64,000 bases of DNA from Gracilaria gracilis (Eukaryota > Rhodophyta > Florideophyceae > Gracilariales > Gracilariaceae), in the NCBI GenBank assembly GCA_030374805.1, contig JARGSG010000070.1:62001-126000 (forward strand), in the 5' to 3' direction. Position 1 is the stretch's first letter. Each line of letters begins with the position of its first letter. The notes under the pieces were generated by a model, which ran no database searches, was not told where the DNA came from, and saw only the letters and a program-made list of their open reading frames with translations. A program made the translations under genes and the position numbers. This document shows positions 11,098 to 19,889 of the stretch, piece by piece.

Positions 11098-13383
11098 ATG
11101 AACCGAAAAGAGTGTAGCACTGCTTACGCGTATGCTGTTCCACTTTGTTTATCTACATCATGGCATTCGCGGAATTTGAAACCATGCGGCGCCACTACCG
11201 TGAGGTACTCCTTAAGGAGTGCGTGGCTGGGCTCCCCACACAGACGAAGAAGATTCATTACAGTGCACAATCATCCCATATGTGCGGCAAAAGGTCCAAA
11301 AGATGACGGAAACACCCGTGAGCAGTGGTTCTCGGGTTTAAAGCTCTGGTTTAGTTCTAAAGAAGGTGAGAAGACTAGAGATAAGAAGGGGAATGAAACT
11401 GAGGCTAGTCGTAGCACGAATGGAGTATCAAAAGAGATTCGTAGTGGCCCCTTGCAAGAGCTAGAAACAAAACATAACCGTGTGGGAAGTAAGGAAGTCA
11501 GCGATCGAGCGGTTAAGTGGCCTTGGCAGAAAAAAACAAAATCAGACGATGGAACTGCAAAAGTGTCTTCGAAAGTTGTGGAAGTGTCAAAGAATGACAG
11601 TCCGAGTGAAACATCGCGCGAAAGCAAAGGAGAGGAAGATAAGCAAGCGGGGTTTTCGTTGCAAAAGCGGTTTGAGAGTGTGACTAGGATTATTGCTCCT
11701 GGCTTCAATCCCGAAATGAAATCAAAAAGAGAGAATGGCTTCATTCAGAAGGAGGATGAGGCCGAAAGTGAGGCTAAACAAGATCCTGTCGAATCAGAAA
11801 AATCGGAGGACACCCTCGCCCGCGAGAGTGTGAGGGAATTGTATCAGCCCCCTAGGAATAAGGAAAAGGAAGATGAAGATGCTGGTAAGCTGGACGAGAA
11901 GCCATGGTTTAGACTACCTTGGAAACGGAAGGAAGATGGACATGTGAATAATACGAACGATGTGCAAGCCCGTTCTCCGCGTACGAGTAGTCAAGAGAAG
12001 CCTGAAGTCACCCGAGAGCAAATTGGCACGTTAGAGAAGGTCGAGATCGTCGTCGAAGTTCCTCGTAAGCAGCCGCCTACGAAGTCAGAAGATAGAGAAG
12101 TGGAAAACGAAAAGGACGAGGATAATGAAACGGTAGAATCTCCGAGAGAGAAAGAACCGGTGTCGTTACCCAAGGTGAAGGATGCAGAAGTGAACGCTTC
12201 TATCGCAGATATGATGACCATTCCTCAGAGAGACGTCGCGGAGATCCGTCTCATTTTCGGGTCCGAAACTTTCTTCGCGACAGAGACGGTTTCTATGCCT
12301 GGTGGACTGATATTCCGGGGCAACCTTCGAGGAGAACCGAAGGCAACGATAGCGAAACTGGAGAAAAAACTTTCTGGTAGACTGGGCGAGAAGTACACGT
12401 TATGTCTAGCAGAAGGGGAGGAAGATAATCGACCTGTGGTAGTAGTAGTTCCAACTGCGCGTGACAAACGGCCTCCAGCACCTCGTCAGAAAGCTGTGTC
12501 TCTGATAGTAGGGCTAATGGCGGTGTCAACCTGTATTGGACGTGGCTTCTTTGCATCGATTCTGAGGGCTAATATACGCGCTGTTCATGGAACACATCCT
12601 CGAAGATACATGCTCGATAGACTGTTTGACCTTCCGTCCACAACTTCGGTAACTATTGCGTTCGCCATTATGATCATCGTGGTGTTAGCACAAGTAGTGC
12701 AGCGACTTGTGGCGATGCGCCATAAGACAAGGGTGGCTCTGCCGTTTTTCTTGCCGTCGTACCAGCTTGGAACGTTTGGAGCAGTAGTTCAAATTGCTTC
12801 ACCAACACCTTCTCGATCAGCGTTGTTTGATATCGCATTGGCAGGAATGGTGACTATGGTTACACTGTCATCAATATGTCTAATCATAGGACTTCGCCTG
12901 TCTACAACATTCTCTGCAGTGGTACCGGTTCCAATGTCGGTGGTGTCCGGCTCAGTAATAATGGGGTACCTTACGCAACAAGTGCCAGACGGCAAGATTC
13001 TGGTTGATTACGGACGCTCTTTGATCGGGTTGCACCCATTGGCTGTGATCGGAGCGAACTGTCTTACAATTGCGGCACTGAACTTGCTGCCCATTCGGCA
13101 GCTGGACGGCGGAAGAATGATCGGTGCGTTATATGGGAGGAAAACGGCAATGACGGCATCTCGTGTGACAATGCTGTTTTTATTACTGGCCAGTTCGAAG
13201 ACGCCGTACTTGATCATGTACCTTGCTGCAATGTCATTCGGGCCGTGGAGCATTGATCGACCGTCAAAGGACGAAATAACTGAACCGAACGCGCTTCGTA
13301 CTATTGTGGGTTATTTGTTTATGCTTGTGATGATTGGGATCTTGTTGCCTTACCCAGCATGCAAATTCTTTGGGACAGTATGA
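11098..13383 (+). CDS. EGY-type site-2 protease homologue lacking the zinc motif (EGY3-like pseudoprotease)
   Basis: A 761-residue intronless protein. Residues 1-65 are rich in Ser, Arg and Thr and look like a plastid transit peptide. A long charged Lys/Glu region follows to about 380. The conserved domain starts with the EGY hallmark GNLRG (408-412), and several membrane segments follow from about 465. LPFFLPSYQLGTFGA and SRSALFDIALAG match the family. NLLPIRQLDGGR (662-673) retains the second S2P motif, including D670. The HExxH zinc site is replaced by AQVVQ (531-535), so a metalloprotease activity is not expected. Arabidopsis EGY3 has similarly lost this motif. The likely place is the thylakoid or envelope membrane, inferred from the family. 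Confidence 0.87.
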   Translation: MNRKECSTAYAYAVPLCLSTSWHSRNLKPCGATTVRYSLRSAWLGSPHRRRRFITVHNHPICAAKGPKDDGNTREQWFSGLKLWFSSKEGEKTRDKKGNETEASRSTNGVSKEIRSGPLQELETKHNRVGSKEVSDRAVKWPWQKKTKSDDGTAKVSSKVVEVSKNDSPSETSRESKGEEDKQAGFSLQKRFESVTRIIAPGFNPEMKSKRENGFIQKEDEAESEAKQDPVESEKSEDTLARESVRELYQPPRNKEKEDEDAGKLDEKPWFRLPWKRKEDGHVNNTNDVQARSPRTSSQEKPEVTREQIGTLEKVEIVVEVPRKQPPTKSEDREVENEKDEDNETVESPREKEPVSLPKVKDAEVNASIADMMTIPQRDVAEIRLIFGSETFFATETVSMPGGLIFRGNLRGEPKATIAKLEKKLSGRLGEKYTLCLAEGEEDNRPVVVVVPTARDKRPPAPRQKAVSLIVGLMAVSTCIGRGFFASILRANIRAVHGTHPRRYMLDRLFDLPSTTSVTIAFAIMIIVVLAQVVQRLVAMRHKTRVALPFFLPSYQLGTFGAVVQIASPTPSRSALFDIALAGMVTMVTLSSICLIIGLRLSTTFSAVVPVPMSVVSGSVIMGYLTQQVPDGKILVDYGRSLIGLHPLAVIGANCLTIAALNLLPIRQLDGGRMIGALYGRKTAMTASRVTMLFLLLASSKTPYLIMYLAAMSFGPWSIDRPSKDEITEPNALRTIVGYLFMLVMIGILLPYPACKFFGTV

Positions 13384-13799
13384 TACACATGTAGAGTTAT
13401 ACGAATAATAACACGTTTGCTTTTTGGGTTGGGAAGTCGTGCGACGGGTAAAAGAGGTACAAACACTTGTTGCGTAAAGTTTTGACTTGTAGCAAGACTT
13501 TTTGCTGTAGCAGTACGATTGGGGCATGTGGGTGGGTGGGGTGGTGGGTGCTGTGGGCGGTGAGTTATATCTAATGTGCGGAGCATATAGGCAACTCGAA
13601 AGGAAGCATGTTATAGACTCAAAAGTGATTGTGCGTGACAAGGGCACGCGAGCTGCAACGGGGCGTCAAGAAGGATGAGAATAGAATAAGTCAAACACAT
13701 CCAAACTGCACATGGCTGTCACAAACAAAAAAGAAAAGGTGTGCGAGAGATCTCGTGATTCAGCAAGTGCTCGTTTCCAATGGAGAACGAACGCGCCAA
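13384..13799. other. Convergent 3' intergenic region
   Basis: 416 bp between the EGY-like stop and the ABC ATPase stop. A G-rich stretch (GGGTGGGTGGGGTGGTGGG) near 13530 is the only striking element. Confidence 0.4.
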
Positions 13800-14561
13800 C
13801 TATTTGTCGATGTTCAGAATGCGACCGCCAACGCGTTGAGGCTGCGAGTTGTCATGCGACACCCATACGGCGGCGATTCGTGAACGCTTGATTGCTTGTT
13901 CCATCTGCAGAGTGGACTGAAAATCACAATTGCTGGACGGTTCGTCGAGCAACAACACTTTTGGACGAAGGGCAAGGCACAACGAAACGGTGGCCCTTTG
14001 CGCTTGTCCTTTTTTCGCGTTTTGTTTTATTGGCACCAAACATTCCACATTAACATCATGTTAGATAGCGCCACGAGTTGTAAACACTTTGTATTTGTAT
14101 CACTTACCTGCCGATAATTCACTCCACTGTTGACAACAAATATTATCGCGTGTGAGCGCCATAGAGCGGCAAATGGCCACATAGTGCTGCAGTTGCGCTT
14201 CACGTTGCGCTTCACGTTGCGCTTCATGTTCCTCCTGGCATACATGCCTGTAACTGCGAAAGCGCAGCGCTCGCGTGAACAATTCAGCAGGCGTACCGCT
14301 GAGCGCCACCCTATGTTGCGGCACGTACATCACATGACGGCGCCACAGCGAGAAGCCCATCTGCTGCGGTGAGCGCGAGTCCATGGTCACGGAGCCGGCG
14401 TCGAGCTCGTGCAGATTGGCGATGCCTCGCAACGCGGTGGTTTTTCCCGAGCCGCTGGGCGCCACCAGGAACACAATCTCGTGCGGCTGCAGCTCGAAGG
14501 ACAGCGGCGGGAGACGCGCGTCGGCGCTGTATGTCTTGGAGATGGAAGCGACGCGAAGCAT
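13800..14561 (-). CDS. ABC transporter ATP-binding protein, FetA/STAR1-like (two exons)
   Basis: Exon 1 is 14561-14108 and exon 2 is 14008-13800; the 99-nt intron (14107-14009) has a GTAAGT donor and an AAG acceptor. Splicing rebuilds the ABC signature LSAGQAQR, which supports it strongly. The 220-residue product is a single nucleotide-binding domain with no membrane segment: Walker A APSGSGKT (34-41), the Q-loop region WRRHVMYVPQ, the signature, Walker B VLLLDEP and the switch histidine in WVSHD. The short form, the WRR...VPQ...GTP pattern and the late VWVSHD-GG ending resemble bacterial FetA (YbbL) and plant STAR1, which pair with a separate permease. No permease is present here. A small internal EAQR repeat sits in the helical subdomain. 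The frame opens further upstream only to a GTG. An upstream targeting exon is not excluded. Confidence 0.82.
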
Positions 14562-14930
14562 GTTGAGGGGGAGGCGTGAGCGCGCTGCTGACGGACGTCG
14601 GGGCCTTTCAGGCGGGGCCACCGCTGTGTGTACTACACTATCCACACACTAAGTTTACGGTTGGTGCACACTGCCAGCTGGCGCTGACGCAAGTGGCGGT
14701 GGAGCTTCATCGATTTTCTCGATGAGATACGTAAAATAATTTTGAATGTGGCAGTGATCAGCGACGACGAGTCGTCCGCGCCGCCAAACAGCCGTCCATG
14801 AAAAAGGGCCAAACGCAATTTTATTGCTCTCGCGACAGCGCCGGCGGCACAGTTTACCGGTACAGTTATCAACTGTGTAGATACTCCCGTTGGCAGCGCA
14901 CACAGCGCTGCCGCGCGCGAGGAGCAGCCG
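14562..14930. promoter_or_regulatory. Upstream region of the ABC ATPase and 3' flank of the proline-rich gene
   Basis: 369 bp between two genes on the same strand. I see no separate gene or clear box. Confidence 0.35.
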
Positions 14931-16673
14931 TCACGCCAGACGCTGCGTCAGCAGCACCCAGCTGCTATAGCCGTTCTTATTGCCCAGTCGGTTCATCAGC
15001 GCCTCCAGCAGCCGCAGCTGCTCGTTGTTCATCTTCTCCAGCGCCGCCTTTCTCTCCGCCGCGTGGCACGACACCACCATCGCGTCCAGTCCAAACATCC
15101 TCACCACCAGCGACGTAGCCCTCGACACCACCTCGTCACGCCCCAGCCACTGCTCGATCTTCGTGCGTCCGCGCAGGTTCATCTTCACCTTCACCTTGCC
15201 CGCCGCCCCGGCCTGCAGCTTTAGCATCTCCTTATCCTTTGTCTGCTGCAACCGTCCCGCGTCGTAAACACCACCCTGTTGCTGTTGTTCATGCGCATAC
15301 CCATCAGTGCCCTGCCCATACATCACCGCCCTGCTCTCCAAACCGGCGCCACAAGTGGCCCCACTGCCACTCGAGCCACCCGATGTCAGATTTCTGATCT
15401 GCACGCGTTCATTCGACGACTTGAAGCAATAGCCACTGCCCCCCCGCTGTCGCTTATACCCATGCTGCTGCGCCGCATGCAAACGCTCAATAGGCTGCGA
15501 TCGCTCAATCGGCTGCGATCGCTCAATAGGCTGCGATCGCTCAATCGGCTGCGGACGCTCAATCGGCTGCGGACGCTCAATCGGCTGCGTGGCCGCATAA
15601 CACACAGCGCTCGCCGCCGTCCGTCGCAGCGGCGTCGCACAAGAGCGTGCATACGACGCACCACCATGAACAGCCGCGGCGCCACAGCGCAACGGCGCCG
15701 ACCAATACGCCTCCTGCACGCCGCTCATCGGCTGCGCATACGCGCGCGCGCCGCCCTGAGCCGGCGCCGACGACGGCGCTGCGTACGCGCGCGTCGCCGC
15801 GCCGTACGCGCGCGAGACGCGCGGTGGCGGCGGCGGCGGCGGCGGTGGGCGCGGTGCGCCGCGCTGTAGCGGAAGCGAGCACGGCGGCGGCGGTGGGCGC
15901 GGTGCGCCGCGCTGTAGCGGAAGCGAGCACGGCGGCGGCGGTGAGCGCGGTGCGCCGCGCTGTAGCGGCAGCGAGCACGGCGGCGGCAGGCGCCGAAGCG
16001 GCGGCGGCAGCGCGCCTTGCGCGGCGTACGAAGCCGACACGGGCGGTGCGTACCGTGCGTACGATGACGCTGGCGGCAGCGTCGGCAGCGCCGGCCGCGG
16101 TGGCGCGCTGTACGGCGGTGGCGGCGCAGAGTATGACGCCGACGCTGGCGGCGCCGAGTACGACGACGGCGCCGCCCGCGCGGATGTCAGAGGCGCGGAG
16201 TACGGCGCCGGCGCAGAGTATGATGCCGACGGCGGCGGCGCGGATGTGAGCGGCGCCGAGTACGGCGCGGGCGGCGGCGGCGCAGATGTGAGCGGCGCCG
16301 AGTACGGCGCGGACGGCGGCGGCGCAGACGTGAGCGGCGCAGAGTACGGCGCGGACGGCGGCGGCGCAGATGTGAGCGGCGCCGAATACGACGAGGACGG
16401 CGGCGGCGGCGCAGACGTGAGCGGGGCGAGCGGCGGGTGCGGGCGGCGCGGCAGCGGCGACCCGGACGGCGCGCACAGCGGCGGCAGCTTGAAGGCTTGC
16501 GCAGCAGCAGGCGGCACGTAGTGCGGGGACACAAGACGTAGGTACCGGCGCGGTCGTCGCGGCGGCGCGCGCGACGACGAAGCCGACGACGGCGCGCAGT
16601 GCTTGGCGATGGGCCGCAGCAGCGGCGGCGATGGGATGGTGGTGGCGGCGCACTGCGCGCGCCGCGATTGCAT
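14931..16673 (-). CDS. Proline-rich repeat protein with an unrecognised C-terminal domain
   Basis: A 580-residue protein from the ATG at 16673. The N-terminal two thirds are Pro/Ala/Ser-rich with three internal repeat families: SAPLTSAPPP-type units (about 85-190), CSLPLQRGAPR units repeated three or four times (about 230-290) and PIER(P/S)Q hexapeptides repeated about seven times (about 365-405). The last 110 residues are not low-complexity and contain KVKVKMNLRGRTKIEQWLG and a long helical segment ending in a Trp-containing tail. I do not recognise a family. The repeated DNA is GC-rich and leaves long open frames on the opposite strand, which I treat as shadows. The protein is probably intrinsically disordered with one folded end. 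Confidence 0.65.
   Translation of the reverse strand: MQSRRAQCAATTIPSPPLLRPIAKHCAPSSASSSRAPPRRPRRYLRLVSPHYVPPAAAQAFKLPPLCAPSGSPLPRRPHPPLAPLTSAPPPPSSSYSAPLTSAPPPSAPYSAPLTSAPPPSAPYSAPLTSAPPPPAPYSAPLTSAPPPSASYSAPAPYSAPLTSARAAPSSYSAPPASASYSAPPPPYSAPPRPALPTLPPASSYARYAPPVSASYAAQGALPPPLRRLPPPCSLPLQRGAPRSPPPPCSLPLQRGAPRPPPPPCSLPLQRGAPRPPPPPPPPPRVSRAYGAATRAYAAPSSAPAQGGARAYAQPMSGVQEAYWSAPLRCGAAAVHGGASYARSCATPLRRTAASAVCYAATQPIERPQPIERPQPIERSQPIERSQPIERSQPIERLHAAQQHGYKRQRGGSGYCFKSSNERVQIRNLTSGGSSGSGATCGAGLESRAVMYGQGTDGYAHEQQQQGGVYDAGRLQQTKDKEMLKLQAGAAGKVKVKMNLRGRTKIEQWLGRDEVVSRATSLVVRMFGLDAMVVSCHAAERKAALEKMNNEQLRLLEALMNRLGNKNGYSSWVLLTQRLA
15484..15590. repeat. 18-bp tandem repeats containing GCGATCGC
   Basis: About six to seven 18-bp units encode the PIER(P/S)Q hexapeptides of the proline-rich protein. 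At least three units carry the octamer GCGATCGC. The variation between units is mostly at one codon (Pro/Ser), consistent with recent slippage. Confidence 0.75.
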
Positions 16674-17200
16674 GTCGGTGGTGGCGGGCGCTCGCTCTCG
16701 CTCTCTCTCGGAGATGTGTCTCCCTCGGAGATGTGTCTCCCTCGCTCTCTCAAGGCGCTGCGGGGCGATGGCGGCGCGGCTATCTACCGGGGGCGGCGAG
16801 CACGGCCGCGGCCGCGTGCCGTTTTATGGCTTCTGGCGGCGTGACGCGCGTGCGCAGCGCGTGCGTGCACGCGTGCGAGGCGCGTGCGCGCGCTGTTTTT
16901 GGTTAGGTATTGCGAGCAATGAATAAAATTAAGAACCATTCGCGCATGACAGTTTTGATATATCGACTCACTTTCTCGTGCCGGCTCGCGCCGCCAAGTC
17001 TGTGTTCTGTGTCTGTCATGTGTTTGCCACTTTGTCAACAACGTTGGCGCGCGTCACTTGATCTCGCCCGCAAGCGCCGTCGAGCGTCGCCCATCGCCGC
17101 ATCCTCGCATCGCCCGCCCGCAGAGATATGAGCGTCGTCGTCCCCGCCGCCGCCGCCGCCGCCGCCTTTCAGCCCTGCGTGGTCGTCGCGTCGCGCGCGC
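16674..17200. promoter_or_regulatory. Divergent GC-rich promoter region
   Basis: 527 bp between the proline-rich gene and the PAP/fibrillin frame. A 15-bp direct duplication occurs near 16710-16740 (GGAGATGTGTCTCCCTC), and a (CCG)n run lies at about 17143-17168. Confidence 0.4.
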
Positions 17201-17878
17201 GTGTTGGCGCACGCCGGCAACGGCGCGCCGCCGGACAGCGACGAGGAGTTCAAAACGTCGCCGCCGGACCAACGCGTTCCCACCGACGCGTCGAAAGCCA
17301 AGCAGCGCCTGTTGCAGCTCGTTTCGTCGCTGGTTAATGATGATGAGCAGATTACACTTGTGCTGCGTCTGCTTGAGCGACTTGAGGCGTCTGGAACGCT
17401 GCCGGTGACGCAGCAGTTCACGAAGATGGCTATATCGGGATCGTGGCAGCTGTTGTTTTCTTCCACTCGTACGAGGCCGAAGGGGAATGTGCGCATACGG
17501 CGAATTGGACAGACAGTGCAAGCCGATAACAATCAATTGATCAATCACGCCTTGTGGACTTTCCCGGATAAACATGGCGTCGAGCAGATAAGTGCTAATT
17601 TACAGGTGCTGTGTTCGTATCAATTCGTTGCTCCAAATCGTATCAAGATCGAACTCAACGACCATAAGGTTACCATCTTGCCGCCAAAGGACGCCAAGCC
17701 GCAGCATTTGCCGTCCGATATGAAAGCGCTGGTCACTGAAATGCGCCAGGCGCTTCCCATGGAGTTCTTTGATCCTTCGGGGCTGTGGGATATCACTTAC
17801 GTGGATCCCACTTTTCGTCTCACTCGTTTTATGGGCAAAAGATTGGCTGCAGTGCGCAACGTGCATGTGAGAGCGTAA
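17201..17878 (+). CDS. PAP/fibrillin (plastid lipid-associated) protein, start unresolved
   Basis: The frame begins at a GTG; no in-frame ATG lies between the upstream stop (17129) and the domain, so the true N-terminus is unresolved. The domain is clear: helical KAKQRLLQLVSSLV, then ISGSWQLLFSSTR, IGQTVQADNN, RIKIELND and the C-terminal GLWDITYVDPTFRLTRF...VHVR, which matches the family's final GWLDxTYLDxxLRIxRG block. Fibrillins are lipocalin-like plastid proteins of plastoglobules and thylakoids. An ATG at 17128 opens the +1-shifted frame with an Ala/Val/Arg-rich, transit-peptide-like sequence and is separated from this frame by a (CCG)n run. A frameshift in the assembly, or an upstream exon joined at the TTTCAG before 17171, would both explain this. 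Confidence 0.75.
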   Translation: MLAHAGNGAPPDSDEEFKTSPPDQRVPTDASKAKQRLLQLVSSLVNDDEQITLVLRLLERLEASGTLPVTQQFTKMAISGSWQLLFSSTRTRPKGNVRIRRIGQTVQADNNQLINHALWTFPDKHGVEQISANLQVLCSYQFVAPNRIKIELNDHKVTILPPKDAKPQHLPSDMKALVTEMRQALPMEFFDPSGLWDITYVDPTFRLTRFMGKRLAAVRNVHVRA

Positions 17879-18691
17879 GCACTCACAGTTCAAAGTTTAA
17901 ACACAACGTTGCTTCTTGCGCCCGGTTTGAAAAGTGGTAAGCAATATATAACTGCAATTAATATTCCATTAAAAACAACGTCAAACGTTCAACCATGTTA
18001 GAAGGTGAACAGCTTGGTGTCTACCAACGGCATCATAGCGTTCCAAACCTTACTCGGCTCTTTTTTTACGAGTAACTTTACTGCAACGTTCAAGACATGT
18101 GTGTTCCTGTAACAACAGCGATGCTATCTACAGGAGCCCAAACTTGTCGATCACACTCATATGATGATATGATACCATGCCTACTTGTATCGATAACTTT
18201 AACATCATCAGTCACGAAACAAGCGATGCCATATTTGGCTCGGGCTGTCGAAACTCTCATCAACTGTTTTATACTTTAATAGATTACCAACGGTACTGTA
18301 CCTGCACCGTTGGTATGGGCCCCATACTATGGGGGCTAAGCCATTAGTTACATCTTGTTGTTGAAATACTCCATTTCGCATTTAATAATGTACGTATGAT
18401 ACCCACACAATGTGTCAGTCGTTGACCTCTTGTCGGCCTATCTTCACTTTATCTACAGAAACTTTGCATTTGTAGTTGATCGGCCCAATTCGTATAACTT
18501 TTACTGTACTACAGTACACACTACAGGTATATACCTTCGTAGAAACAAGCGAACGCGGTTAATCCTCTGAATTGCTCCAATCGCCTTTACCATTATTTCC
18601 GCTTGCATATGTGCGCACGTTGCGTCTAGAGAAGTAGTGTATAGAGGGTCTTTACACTACACCCTCGAGCTCCGCACCGCCCACAACAGCT
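17879..18691. promoter_or_regulatory. Intergenic with stem-loop and TACCAACGGTA motif
   Basis: 813 bp upstream of the NEPRO-like gene. TACCAACGGTA lies at 18285-18295, and its near-reverse-complement ends at 18315, giving a 10-bp stem with an 11-nt loop; TATGGGCCCCATA follows directly. A degenerate copy lies near 18022, and the shorter form TACCTTCGTA lies near 18532, about 150 bp before the start codon. No gene is apparent. Confidence 0.5.
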
Positions 18692-19855
18692 ATGGAACAA
18701 CTACGCTCCAGACTACAACAGCTCGTCGCTGTCGAATCACACCCGGTGAGGCACGTGGAACACCGCACGTTTAATCGATTGATGTACCGAAACCGCAACC
18801 AGCATCGGCACGGGTTTTACTTCAGAAAGTTAGAACAAGTACGTCGCGTCCTTCGGAGCATCCAACAACATATCGCATGGCGTTCAATAACGAACGCCGT
18901 CACACACAACCCAACGCCAAAACGAAATCCGTCATCCTCGCCGCCTCTGCCTCTTTCAAGCGTTACGCATGCCGACCTCAAGTCACTGCAAAATCTTTAC
19001 ACCCATCTAGTAGCCACGCTGATCCCATCAGCCGCTAAAGCTGTTACCACAGAGCTTGTGTCTCGTTCCCACTTCTTACCGTTCGCTGTCACAGTGCTTT
19101 CTGTGCTAGCTCGACTACATGTGTTGGAGAGCAACATTTCCAACCAACTACAGGGCGCATTAGTCGAACTTGAACTATTACTTTTCGTCAATACCCCGCA
19201 GACTCAACATGAACCCATTTCCATTTCCAGCCACCCTCCTAACAACGAGGACCTTGGAATACAGATCGCTGGTACATCACCTGCACACCAGGCACAACGA
19301 CGAGAAATACCTTTCTCGGAAGCTCTCGTTCATCACAAGGAAGCGATACCTATGACCATTAACCACTCTCAACCTCTCGATAACCAAGACAATTTGTCGC
19401 TATCACCTCCGCACAAGCGCCCCAAGTTTCCGAGCAAAACTGAAAATATCCCACAATGTGGCGGGACATCCATCTATCACAAAATGTCATCCCAGCAACC
19501 CCCACGTCCCAACCCTATCACGTTCACGCACAGGCAAGCAGTATCAATACCGCTGCTGAGCTCGATCCGAACACAGGAAAGCAAACGCAATGCAACAAAC
19601 AACCACAAAAGCAAAAGTGGCACTCAACATGGCATTCTTACCGCTTCTATCAATTCCGCTCTTCCACCTCACAACGCTCCTTCCGCCGTAATTTCTTCCA
19701 ACAAAGTGGACGCCGACAACGCAACTGCAGGCCTGGACACGCCCCCTGGCAACAAAGGCGCAACGCCCAGAGCAGATATTAAGTCGTCGCTTGATGCTGA
19801 GAGTTCATCAGAATCGGAAGATATGGATGACATATTCGGTGCCTTGCACGATTAG
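18692..19855 (+). CDS. NEPRO/RMP1-like nucleolar protein
   Basis: A 387-residue intronless protein. The block FNRLMYRNRNQHRHGFYFRKLEQ (residues 28-50) corresponds to the conserved N-terminal motif of the NEPRO (DUF4477) family and of fungal RNase MRP subunit RMP1 (an RNQHR core). It is followed by a helical segment to about residue 170 (LKSLQNLYTHLVATL, FAVTVLSVLARLHVLESN), also as in the family. The rest is low-complexity, basic and Ser/Pro-rich. The protein ends with an acidic DMDDIFGALHD, matching the DDIDDIFALM ending of human NEPRO. A role in the nucleolus or RNase MRP is inferred. Its stop is 34 bp from the convergent CDK stop. Without the N- and C-terminal motifs it would be an orphan. 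Confidence 0.65.
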   Translation: MEQLRSRLQQLVAVESHPVRHVEHRTFNRLMYRNRNQHRHGFYFRKLEQVRRVLRSIQQHIAWRSITNAVTHNPTPKRNPSSSPPLPLSSVTHADLKSLQNLYTHLVATLIPSAAKAVTTELVSRSHFLPFAVTVLSVLARLHVLESNISNQLQGALVELELLLFVNTPQTQHEPISISSHPPNNEDLGIQIAGTSPAHQAQRREIPFSEALVHHKEAIPMTINHSQPLDNQDNLSLSPPHKRPKFPSKTENIPQCGGTSIYHKMSSQQPPRPNPITFTHRQAVSIPLLSSIRTQESKRNATNNHKSKSGTQHGILTASINSALPPHNAPSAVISSNKVDADNATAGLDTPPGNKGATPRADIKSSLDAESSSESEDMDDIFGALHD

Positions 19856-19889
19856 ACTCTTTCTAGTCTGCAGGGAAGCAATCTATCCA

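Noticed and set aside
15279-16249. Long plus-strand ORFs rich in Arg and Ala
   Set aside because: They are shadows of the GC-rich tandem repeats in the proline-rich gene; no domain, and composition follows the repeat.
15577-16653. 358-codon Ala/Val-rich minus-strand ORF
   Set aside because: It overlaps the proline-rich gene in another frame; the other frame keeps the non-repetitive C-terminal domain and an ATG start.
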